Source: Bdellovibrionaceae bacterium UBA2351
GTDB lineage: Bacteria; Bdellovibrionota; Bdellovibrionia; Bdellovibrionales; Bdellovibrionaceae
Assembly: GCA_002344565.1 (NCBI GenBank)
Contig: DDTZ01000104.1
Location: 1-37,793 of the forward strand
Direction of reading: 5' to 3'
Length of the DNA stretch: 37,793 bases
Both the position numbers and the translations under genes were made by a program. Position 1 is the stretch's first letter; each line of letters starts with the position of its first letter. A model generated the notes under the pieces. It saw nothing but the letters and a program-made list of their open reading frames with translations, made no database searches and was not told the origin of the DNA. This document shows positions 24,872 through 32,504 of the stretch, in pieces.

Positions 24872-27253
24872 ATGTCATACCCAGTTGGATCATTACCCGT
24901 TCTTCCGTTAAAGAATACTGTCATTTACCCGGGAATCAGCCAGACGTTGCGAGTTGGACGTGACAAAAGTAAGCGAGCTGTTGATTTGTCTTCTAACAAA
25001 GACGGTTGGATTTTCGCCGTCGCACAGAAAGATTCTGATGGAAATTTGGATTCTGAAGCGGACTTAAATTCGTTTGGAACACTCTGCAAGGTTGAATCGA
25101 TAAAAGTTACACCTGACTCAAGTTATTTTGTTGTCGTTCGTGGCTATTACCGCGCGCACTCGGTGAATTACTTCAGTGCTGAAGGCTGTTATCAAACAAA
25201 TCTCGAACGGTATGATGATGTTATTGATATGGATAAACCGACGGAGCACGCGTTTTTAACGAGTTTAAAAACGATGGGAACAGATATTTTAAAAGTTATG
25301 CCCGGTAATACAGATAATATGATCGAGCTAATTAAAGGTATCGATGACCTGGCCTTACTTGGCCACATGGCCGCAGCTAATATTGATTTATCGTTAACTG
25401 AAAAACAAAGGATTTTAGAAGATTTCAATTTAAGAACGCGAACGTTGTCATTACTAACATTGTTACAAGAATTTAAGCAAACGATGATCGTTCAGAATGA
25501 TATTCGCAGTAAGTTGTCTAATAAATTAGGACAAACACAGCGTGAACACATTTTGCGCGAACAGCTCAGAACAATTAAAGAAGAGCTTGGCGACACTGAT
25601 TCTCCGGATTTAGAGGCAGAATACGAAAAGAAAATAGCCGAAGCCAGAATGCCCGAAGAAGCATTGAAATTAGCAAATCAGCAGTTGAAAAAACTAGCGA
25701 CCTCGTCAACCCAATCGCCAGAACATCAAATGATTCGTACGCACTTGGATTTACTCGTATCATTACCTTGGAGTGAAAGCTCACCGGGTAAAGAGTTTGA
25801 TTTAAATGAGGCGGAAGCCATTTTAAATGCCGACCACTACGGTCTGGATAAAATTAAAAAACGTATTTTGCAGCATTTGGCAGTATTGAAGCGACGTAAA
25901 AACGTGAAAGGCTCAATCCTGTTGTTTATCGGCCCTCCGGGTGTTGGTAAGACATCGCTTGGGCAAAGCATTGCTCGTGCATTGGATAAAAAATATCATC
26001 GAATTAGTTTAGGCGGCGTTCGTGATGAATCAGAAATTCGTGGTCATAGACGAACATACATCGGAGCTTTGCCTGGAAAAATTATCTCTGCGCTTTCTAA
26101 GGTGAAACAGAATGATGGCGTCTTTTTGCTAGATGAGATTGATAAATTATCTCGTGGTTATGCGGGCGATCCGGGCGCAGCGCTATTGGAGGTTCTGGAT
26201 CCTGAACAAAACCACACGTTTCAAGATCATTACTTAGATACGCCATTTGATTTATCGAAAATTTTCTTTATCGCGACAGCTAATTCTTTAGAGGGAATTC
26301 CGGGGCCGCTATTAGATAGGATGGAAGTGATTGACTTGTCAGGTTACACATCAGCAGAGAAATTTAATATTGCGAAAAGCCATATTATTCCTAAGCAGAT
26401 GGAGGAGTATAGTTTTGAAAAGTCAGAATTGCAGGTTACAGATGAAGCCTTGCTGAAAGTGATCACCCATTACACTAGGGAATCGGGTGTTCGAGATCTG
26501 CAACGCAAGATCGGCGAAATTTGTCGTTACGCTTCGGAAAAACTGCAGCGTGGTGAAACGAAGGTCACGGTTGGGATAAATAATCTGGAAGATATTTTCG
26601 GTCCAGAAAAATTTTCTAGCGAAGTGGCAGAGTTTACCTCTACAGCGGGTGTGGTCACAGGCTTGGCTTGGACTCCGGTTGGCGGGGATATTCTGTTTAT
26701 CGAAACCGCTTTGGTGCCAGGAAAAGGTGATTTGATAATTACGGGGCAGCTAGGCGATGTGATGCGGGAATCTGCACAAATTGCTAAGTCACTTGTGAAA
26801 TCTAGATTGTCGGTCTTGGCTCCGCGATTGGATATGAATAAATTTGATATTCATTTACATGTTCCGTCTGGTGCTATCCCTAAAGATGGCCCTTCGGCAG
26901 GTGTAACGATTCTGACGTCATTAGCCTCGTTAGTGTCGCGTGTAGCTGTGAACCCGAAACTGGCAATGACGGGTGAGATCAGTCTGCGCGGCAAAGTGTT
27001 GCCTGTAGGCGGTATTAAAGAAAAAGTTATAGCTGCGCATAGGGCTGGTGTTAGACAAATTATTTTGTGTGAGAAAAATAAAAAGGACTTACGTGATATT
27101 CCAGATGATATTAAATCAGATATCCAGTTTACTTTTGTAAACCATATTAATGAAGTCTTGAGTCAAGCTTTAAACGTAGATTTGAAAGATTGGTCCGACG
27201 AGTTGCTTTTAACACAACCACAAACGAACAATCCTACCTATGCGGGAACTTAA
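24872..27253 (+). CDS. lon: ATP-dependent protease Lon
   Basis: A 793-residue Lon protease, the usual size, which degrades misfolded and short-lived regulatory proteins in the cytoplasm. The N-domain begins LPVLPLKNTVIYPG. The AAA+ module has Walker A GPPGVGKTS (K360), Walker B VFLLDEIDKL and the sensor-region segment FIATANSLEGIPGPLLDRMEVI. The protease domain carries PKDGPSAGVT with catalytic S675 and GGIKEKVIAAHRAG with K718, the Ser-Lys dyad. Start: ATG 24872 with AGGAG five bases ahead. A sigma-32-type promoter precedes it. It is followed after 40 bases by the ribonuclease HI gene, which has no strong ribosome-binding site and may be co-transcribed. Confidence 0.97.
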   Translation: MSYPVGSLPVLPLKNTVIYPGISQTLRVGRDKSKRAVDLSSNKDGWIFAVAQKDSDGNLDSEADLNSFGTLCKVESIKVTPDSSYFVVVRGYYRAHSVNYFSAEGCYQTNLERYDDVIDMDKPTEHAFLTSLKTMGTDILKVMPGNTDNMIELIKGIDDLALLGHMAAANIDLSLTEKQRILEDFNLRTRTLSLLTLLQEFKQTMIVQNDIRSKLSNKLGQTQREHILREQLRTIKEELGDTDSPDLEAEYEKKIAEARMPEEALKLANQQLKKLATSSTQSPEHQMIRTHLDLLVSLPWSESSPGKEFDLNEAEAILNADHYGLDKIKKRILQHLAVLKRRKNVKGSILLFIGPPGVGKTSLGQSIARALDKKYHRISLGGVRDESEIRGHRRTYIGALPGKIISALSKVKQNDGVFLLDEIDKLSRGYAGDPGAALLEVLDPEQNHTFQDHYLDTPFDLSKIFFIATANSLEGIPGPLLDRMEVIDLSGYTSAEKFNIAKSHIIPKQMEEYSFEKSELQVTDEALLKVITHYTRESGVRDLQRKIGEICRYASEKLQRGETKVTVGINNLEDIFGPEKFSSEVAEFTSTAGVVTGLAWTPVGGDILFIETALVPGKGDLIITGQLGDVMRESAQIAKSLVKSRLSVLAPRLDMNKFDIHLHVPSGAIPKDGPSAGVTILTSLASLVSRVAVNPKLAMTGEISLRGKVLPVGGIKEKVIAAHRAGVRQIILCEKNKKDLRDIPDDIKSDIQFTFVNHINEVLSQALNVDLKDWSDELLLTQPQTNNPTYAGT

Positions 27254-27293
27254 GTTAGTTGAATTTTTAAAGTGGCCGTTTTAGTCTTTAGCT

Positions 27294-28019
27294 GTGAAAA
27301 CAGTAGTAATGTACTCAGACGGAGCCTGTAGCGGGAATCCAGGGAGAGGTGGTTGGGCCACCATCCTTGGATTGCCAAACAAACAAGTAGTTGAACTTGG
27401 CGGCGGTCGCGCGGCCACAACAAATAATCAGATGGAACTTCAAGGTTTAATTGAAGGACTTCATTACCTAAAAGATATCTCATTTGATCAAATTATATAT
27501 TATACTGACTCATCGTATGTTTTAAATGGCGTAACCAAGTGGCTAAAGGGTTGGGCATTCCGCGGTTGGAAAAATGCGGAAGGCAAAGAGGTTGCTAATA
27601 AAGATTTTTGGCAAACGGTTCAGCGTCAGTTGGCGGATCTCTCGGGAAAAAAAATTCAATGGAACTACGTTCGTGGTCATAGTGGTATAGCCGGCAACGA
27701 GCGTTGCGATGAAATCGCAGTTTGTTTCTCTACGGGTAAGTATATCGATTTGTATGAAGGCGATAATACATATTATGCATTCGATATTTTCGAAATACCA
27801 AAAACGGAACCCATTCCCGATACAAATTTTAAGAAAAAGGAATCAACTGAGGCGAACTACTATTTGTCTTTAAAGAACGGCATTTTGGAGCGCCATAAAA
27901 CTTGGGCTGAATGCGAGCAGCGCGTGAAAGGTGCATCCGGCGCCAAATTTAAAAAAGTAAAATCTCAGGTAGAAGAAGCTGAGGTTTTAAAAGGTTGGGG
28001 TTATGCAGATAAAAAATAA
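27294..28019 (+). CDS. rnhA: Ribonuclease HI with C-terminal hybrid-binding domain
   Basis: A 241-residue RNase HI that cuts RNA in RNA-DNA hybrids. The catalytic residues are all present: D9 (MYSDGACSGNPG), E48 (NNQMELQG), D72 (YYTDSSYV), D139 and H129 (VRGHSGIAGNERCD). After a linker (about 156-188) a second domain at 189-233 (YYLSLKNG, HKTWAECEQRVKG, GAKFKKVKS, EEAEVLKGWG) matches the viroplasmin-like hybrid-binding domain, which sits at the N-terminus in eukaryotic RNase H1. The start is GTG 27294; ATG 27309 would remove the strand before D9. It overlaps the SDR gene by 17 bases. It follows lon. Confidence 0.92.
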   Translation: MKTVVMYSDGACSGNPGRGGWATILGLPNKQVVELGGGRAATTNNQMELQGLIEGLHYLKDISFDQIIYYTDSSYVLNGVTKWLKGWAFRGWKNAEGKEVANKDFWQTVQRQLADLSGKKIQWNYVRGHSGIAGNERCDEIAVCFSTGKYIDLYEGDNTYYAFDIFEIPKTEPIPDTNFKKKESTEANYYLSLKNGILERHKTWAECEQRVKGASGAKFKKVKSQVEEAEVLKGWGYADKK

Positions 28020-28776
28020 AACCGTGGTCGTCACAGGGGCCAATCGCGGTATGGGCAAGGCATTTTGTAGACGAATTGCACCTGAAAATACGTCTTTGGT
28101 ATTAGTTAATCGTAAAGCGAGTCCTGAATTAGAAAAAGAATTAAAAGACCTGGGGGCGAAATCCGTTGTTACCTATGAGGCTGACTTGTCCGTTTCGGCA
28201 GAAGTGGAAGAGGTTGGGCGAAAGTTAAATGATCACGACGTAGATATTTTATTTAATAACGCAGGCTTGTGGGTAGGTGGCTTGCTGGAAAAGCAAAGTA
28301 TGGCCGAAATTCAACGCATGTTATCAGTTAATGTGACTAGCCTGATTCAGCTCACTCATGCTGTGTTGCCGCAAATGTTAAACAAAAAATCGGGAAAAAT
28401 CGTGAACCATAGCAGTGTTGCGTCGTTAATGCATTTGCCAGCGGCGACAACCTATTCTGCATCAAAGGCGGCTGTGCTTTCTTTTACAGAGTGCTTGCGT
28501 ATGGAATTAAAGGGAACAGGTGTATCCACTTTAGTTTTGCTTAGTCCGGCAATTAAGACCGATATGTTTGACGAGATAAATAATCTTTATGGCGACCATA
28601 TAAAAATCAAATTGCCTTCGACGCCTACCGCGAAATATATCGAGCACATTTACGAAGCGATTAGACTAGATTTGAATGTTTTAAAACCATCTGGATTTAC
28701 AGGCGCAAATTTAAAACTGTCCCAATATCTCCCGAAGGCATTTGATTTCATTGTTGATAGAGCCTTCAAACGATAA
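28003..28776 (+). CDS. Short-chain dehydrogenase/reductase
   Basis: A 257-residue SDR: cofactor loop TGANRGMG (11-18), NNAG (85-88), catalytic S138, Y151 and K155 (YSASK). It binds NAD(P)(H) and oxidises or reduces an alcohol/keto group. The substrate is unknown; VLLSPAIKTDMF and the C-terminus (ANLKLSQYLPKAFDFIV) do not point to a known pathway. It begins inside the end of the RNase HI gene (17-base overlap), so it is translated as part of the lon-rnhA group. Confidence 0.9.
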   Translation: MQIKNKTVVVTGANRGMGKAFCRRIAPENTSLVLVNRKASPELEKELKDLGAKSVVTYEADLSVSAEVEEVGRKLNDHDVDILFNNAGLWVGGLLEKQSMAEIQRMLSVNVTSLIQLTHAVLPQMLNKKSGKIVNHSSVASLMHLPAATTYSASKAAVLSFTECLRMELKGTGVSTLVLLSPAIKTDMFDEINNLYGDHIKIKLPSTPTAKYIEHIYEAIRLDLNVLKPSGFTGANLKLSQYLPKAFDFIVDRAFKR

Positions 28777-28831
28777 ACAGTTGACCCTCTGTTTTAATGA
28801 CGTTACGACTTAACGGCATCAGGAGGGTTTT

Positions 28832-29203
28832 ATGAAACTTGTTTTATTAACGTCTTTATTTTTGTCATCATTTGCATTTTCGGCTCCCGTAACACCAGCA
28901 TCATTTGGTGCGTTTACATACAAAAATTATTTGTATGTAACTTTTCTTGCAGACTGCAACACTAAGTCTGTCGACGTTCAAGTAGGATCACTTTGTAACA
29001 AAGATCGCATGACTCGAAACTATGCAGTTGTTTGCGATAGCGAACTCGTAGTTGGTGCGACTCGTATGATTTGCCCAGACCAAGTAGTTGAACCAAAAGT
29101 TTACACATTTGATTTAGCTAATTTGCCAGTGGCTAACGAATCTAAATATATGGTGATCAAGTACAATAACGAATCTGTAAAAGTAAAATTAAACAGAGAG
29201 TAA
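28832..29203 (+). CDS. Small secreted protein, unknown function
   Basis: A 123-residue protein with a signal peptide (MKLVLLTSLFLSSFAFSA) and a small mature domain of about 105 residues containing four Cys (DCNT, SLCNK, VCDS, ICPD) at spacings that could form two disulphides. The body is strand-rich, as in a small beta-sandwich. A strong ribosome-binding site AGGAGGG precedes the ATG. TTGACC (28781-28786) and TACGAC (28804-28809), 17 bases apart, may form its promoter. No family recognised. Confidence 0.8.
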   Translation: MKLVLLTSLFLSSFAFSAPVTPASFGAFTYKNYLYVTFLADCNTKSVDVQVGSLCNKDRMTRNYAVVCDSELVVGATRMICPDQVVEPKVYTFDLANLPVANESKYMVIKYNNESVKVKLNRE

Positions 29204-29213
29204 TTGTTGCATG

Positions 29214-29235
29214 CGCGACGATTTAGTTCGTCGCG
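29214..29235. other. GC-rich hairpin at the convergent 3' ends
   Basis: CGCGACGA (29214-29221), loop TTTAGT, TCGTCGCG (29228-29235): an 8-bp perfect stem over the stop codon of the lipoprotein gene. No T-run follows on either strand, so it is more likely a 3'-end stabiliser or a weak terminator. Confidence 0.5.
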
Positions 29236-29825
29236 ATACCGAAATCCACAGTCGATGTTCCGACGGGGCCCGTAATAGTCAGTTTAATGGTATTTGCTTT
29301 TTCGATGTTCTTCATTGGTATGGGAAAAACGATTGAGTACGGAGTTGAAAATCGATTGTGGAACGGATAAAGACTTTGAAGTTCTTCCGTTAATAGTTTT
29401 ATTTTTGTAGTTTTGCCCTCATAGCGTTTACCATCAACATCCAAAAATATTTTCCACAAAGTTTTATTCTTGTTTAAGTCATCATGCTTACGTTCTGGCG
29501 TGAAAAAACTTACAAAGAATTCGGCTTCTTTTCGAAGCTTGCCGTCAGCGGTTGCTTTCTCTTGAGTGTACTTATTTTCATCCCAAATAAAAACGCGAGC
29601 CATTTGGTCGACTTGGGCCTCAGAGACGTCTGTATTGATCACGGCCGCAGTCATATCAATAGAATTGTATAAACCCGAATAAATTTGCTGGTGACGAGAA
29701 TTTCGTTTTACTGTGTCGTAGTAGTCAGATTCGGAAATCAATTTAATATGGGGCGCTGGCGAGACTACTTTGTTTGCGCATGATACAGTTAAAGCCAAAA
29801 TGAAGAGTGCTGAAAGAAATTTCAT
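29223..29825 (-). CDS. Lipoprotein, unknown function
   Basis: A 200-residue lipoprotein (signal MKFLSALFILALTVSC, lipidated C16). The mature protein has a helical start (ESDYYDTVKRNSRHQQIYSGLYNSIDM) and a strand-rich second half (VFPIPMKNIEKANTIKLTITGPVG) like an immunoglobulin-type fold. No enzyme motif. The start codon overlaps the stop of the upstream hydrolase gene by four bases (ATGA), so the two are coupled and may act on the same substrate in the envelope. Confidence 0.78.
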   Translation of the reverse strand: MKFLSALFILALTVSCANKVVSPAPHIKLISESDYYDTVKRNSRHQQIYSGLYNSIDMTAAVINTDVSEAQVDQMARVFIWDENKYTQEKATADGKLRKEAEFFVSFFTPERKHDDLNKNKTLWKIFLDVDGKRYEGKTTKIKLLTEELQSLYPFHNRFSTPYSIVFPIPMKNIEKANTIKLTITGPVGTSTVDFGIATN

Positions 29826-30679
29826 TTTACCAATCCTTTGAGGTTTTTTTCTAAATCTAAAAATACAGTTTCGCGATGAATATCGTTATAGTTTTCGTGT
29901 CGGGCACCATCACCGTAAACAATAATGCGCTTATTCGTTGACGAAATTAGTTCGAAAAACTCTTTAGCCTTCGGTGAAGAAACCACTGGATCTTTTTCGG
30001 CGATTTGCATGAAGGTAGGCATCGTGATTTCGTGAGCGCGAGGGAAGACCATTTCAAAGCTGTCGATCATGCCAAGGTATATTCCAGACGAAATCATTTC
30101 GTGGCGAAGATGATCTTTTTCATATTCTGCCATTACGCTTGAATCTCGAGTCAGCATATCTGGTGAAAGTTCGTTTCCTAATGTCACTTTCGGAAAAGTA
30201 GCGTACAGCAGTCGCGCCGCTTTGTCTTTGATTGGGGGAACGGCAACAGAGAACCCAAATAACGGAGAACTTAAAACTTGTGCGCTGATTTTAAACTTGT
30301 TTGGATTTGTAAGTAAAAATTTAGTTTGGATCAGGCCACCCATTGAGTGCCCTAATAAAATGACAGGCGATTTAAAATTAAATGTTTTAAACGCTTCCTC
30401 TAAAAAGATCTCCATATCGTAAACAAAATCATTGAAGTTAGCAGCGTAGCCACGCTTACCGTTACTGCGCCCGTGCCCACGCAAATCCCACGAAAAAAAA
30501 CTGATATTGCCGGGCTCAAAATGACTAACTAAGCGGGCATACGATTCAGAATGTTCGCCCATACCATGAGTAATAATAACATTTAACTCGGGGTCTTTTT
30601 TCTGCCATGACTGGAAAAAAAGAGATTCGTTTTTGTAGCCTTTAAAGTAGCCTTCATTGCGTTGAAATTGTGATTGCAT
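29822..30679 (-). CDS. Alpha/beta hydrolase, monoacylglycerol-lipase-like
   Basis: A 285-residue serine hydrolase. It has the oxyanion region THGMGEHS, then WDLRGHGRSNG, the nucleophile elbow GHSMGG (S112), acid D230 (AEKDPVVS) and H261 (GARHENYND), forming a full catalytic triad. The pattern HGMGEHS...DLRGHGRS is that of monoacylglycerol lipases and lysophospholipases, so it probably hydrolyses lipid esters. No signal peptide is seen, so it acts in the cytoplasm. It starts 67 bases after nadB ends and is coupled to the lipoprotein behind it. Confidence 0.88.
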   Translation of the reverse strand: MQSQFQRNEGYFKGYKNESLFFQSWQKKDPELNVIITHGMGEHSESYARLVSHFEPGNISFFSWDLRGHGRSNGKRGYAANFNDFVYDMEIFLEEAFKTFNFKSPVILLGHSMGGLIQTKFLLTNPNKFKISAQVLSSPLFGFSVAVPPIKDKAARLLYATFPKVTLGNELSPDMLTRDSSVMAEYEKDHLRHEMISSGIYLGMIDSFEMVFPRAHEITMPTFMQIAEKDPVVSSPKAKEFFELISSTNKRIIVYGDGARHENYNDIHRETVFLDLEKNLKGLVK

Positions 30680-30746
30680 ATCTGTAATTAGATACGAAAA
30701 CGCCTAAAAAAGACATCTTTTTATCAGCCAGACTTTGGGATGAAGG

Positions 30747-32363
30747 CTAGTATTTTCTGTAAACAACAGAGTTTTTTGGAGTGATCCCTTGTTTGATATT
30801 TGAGGTCGGATTGTCTAGGTTATAGTGAATTCCGATCGAGTCTTCACGTTTTAAAGCACACTCGACAATGGCTTGAGCGACCGTTGCGATGTTGCGAAGC
30901 TCGATAATATCTTTGTGGATTTTAAAATGTGAATAGTACTCTTTTACTTCGGACATAATATTTTTTAATCGAGATTGGGCGCGTGACAATCGTTTATTGC
31001 TGCGAACAATTCCAACATAGTTCCACATGATTTCGCGAATTTCATTCCACATGTGGTGTATGACGATCATTTCGTCGTCGTCTATTTTCTGTGGGTAGAA
31101 CCAAGGGTTGGGTTCTTTGAAGTCTGTTAAGTTTGGTTTTGATTTCAATTCTTGAAACAGGTTTTCGGCCATAGCGACGCATTCAAGCAACGAATTTGAG
31201 GCTAAACGATTTGCTCCGTGAAGGCCAGTGCACGCGGATTCGCCGATAACCCAAAGGCGGCCAATGTCAGTACGGCCAGCCACATCTGTAACCACGCCAC
31301 CGCACAAATAGTGAGCGGCTGGCACAACCGGAATAGGCGTTGTCGTGATGTCGATTTGGAATTCTAAACACTTTTGATAGATCGATGGAAAACGTTGTTT
31401 TAAAAACTCAGGTTCTAGGTGAGTCATTTTCAAGAAGACGGATGATGCGCCAGAGCGTTTCATCTCGGCATCAATGGACCGTGCGACGATATCCCTTGGC
31501 GCTAAGGAACCTAACGGATGGTATTTCTTCATGAACGCAATACCTTGATCATCAATCAGTTCGCCGCCTTCGCCGCGCAACGCTTCCGAAATTAAAAAAT
31601 TTCTAGAATCTTTGTGGTATAGGCAGGTGGGGTGGAACTGCATGAATTCCAAGTTGGCTAATCGAGCGCCCGCGCGGTAGGCAATGGCGATGCCATCACC
31701 AGTGGCGCCGCTCCAGTTGGTGGTGTACTTGTAAACTTTGCCCGAACCACCAGTTGCTAAAACGATTTGGCTAGCCAAGTAGGATTCTACAAAGCCCGTT
31801 TTGTTATTGAGTGCATATAAACCCATGCATTCGGCCGGGGCCATATCCCATACGTTCAATTGTTTGTTTAAGATCAAATCAATTGCGAATGTCTCTTCTA
31901 AGATTTTAATATTTGGAGTGTTGCGGACGCGCTCTAGAAGTTTTTGATGAATGTGTTTTCCCGTTTGATCTTCAAAATGCAAGATACGGCGATAGGAGTG
32001 CCCGCCCTCTTTGGTGAGATCCATTTCGAAGTGGTCACCTTCGGGGTTTTTTTTGAGGTCGAACTTGACCCCCCAGTTTATCAAATCTTGAATTCTTTCA
32101 GGGGCTTGTGTAACAATATTTTTAACGGCGTCTTCATTGCATAACCCAGCGCCCGCCACTAAGGTATCCTGAATATGAGAGTCGAAGCTGTCTTCGTTTG
32201 AGAAAACAGCAGCGATCCCGCCCTGGGCCCAAGTCGAGTTCGCATTTTCCACTTTCTCTTTGGTAATGATCAGTACATCACCGAGTGCCGAGAGTTTAAG
32301 TGCCGCGGATAATCCCGCTAAACCTGAACCCACCACTAGATAATCTGTTTTGATGTAACTCAT
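30747..32363 (-). CDS. nadB: L-aspartate oxidase
   Basis: The 538-residue flavoenzyme that oxidises L-aspartate to iminoaspartate, the first step of NAD synthesis. The FAD-binding start is DYLVVGSGLAGLSAA. Conserved NadB segments follow: NSTWAQGGIAAVF, EGGHSYRRILH, FMQFHPTCLY, ALRGEGGELID, PAAHYLCGGV and GLHGANRLASNSLLE. The length equals that of E. coli NadB. Succinate dehydrogenase flavoproteins are related, but the AQGGIAAVF and HYLCGGV segments favour NadB. The start is ATG 32363, six bases behind GAGG; a GTG at 32375 would add four residues. No nadA or nadC is visible nearby. Confidence 0.94.
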   Translation of the reverse strand: MSYIKTDYLVVGSGLAGLSAALKLSALGDVLIITKEKVENANSTWAQGGIAAVFSNEDSFDSHIQDTLVAGAGLCNEDAVKNIVTQAPERIQDLINWGVKFDLKKNPEGDHFEMDLTKEGGHSYRRILHFEDQTGKHIHQKLLERVRNTPNIKILEETFAIDLILNKQLNVWDMAPAECMGLYALNNKTGFVESYLASQIVLATGGSGKVYKYTTNWSGATGDGIAIAYRAGARLANLEFMQFHPTCLYHKDSRNFLISEALRGEGGELIDDQGIAFMKKYHPLGSLAPRDIVARSIDAEMKRSGASSVFLKMTHLEPEFLKQRFPSIYQKCLEFQIDITTTPIPVVPAAHYLCGGVVTDVAGRTDIGRLWVIGESACTGLHGANRLASNSLLECVAMAENLFQELKSKPNLTDFKEPNPWFYPQKIDDDEMIVIHHMWNEIREIMWNYVGIVRSNKRLSRAQSRLKNIMSEVKEYYSHFKIHKDIIELRNIATVAQAIVECALKREDSIGIHYNLDNPTSNIKQGITPKNSVVYRKY

Positions 32364-32446
32364 GAACGACCTCACTCAATCTGCTTCGTATACTATGTCG
32401 ATCACATATACGTCTGATTTTCCGAGAGGGCAACTGATAGTCGTAC

Positions 32447-32476
32447 TTGCTTCTTTGCAACTAATCACCATAAAAT
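32447..32476 (+). promoter_or_regulatory. Possible promoter of the kinase operon
   Basis: TTGCTT (32447-32452), 18 bases, TAAAAT (32471-32476), in the 141-base divergent region between nadB and the kinase gene. It precedes AGGGA and the TTG start at 32505. Confidence 0.35.
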
Positions 32477-32504
32477 AGGAGTCAGATTTGGATAGGGAAA
32501 AGAA

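Noticed and set aside
30680..30746. Terminator between nadB and the hydrolase gene
   Set aside because: Only an AT-rich AAAAAGA/TCTTTTT pairing with a two-base loop; not convincing.
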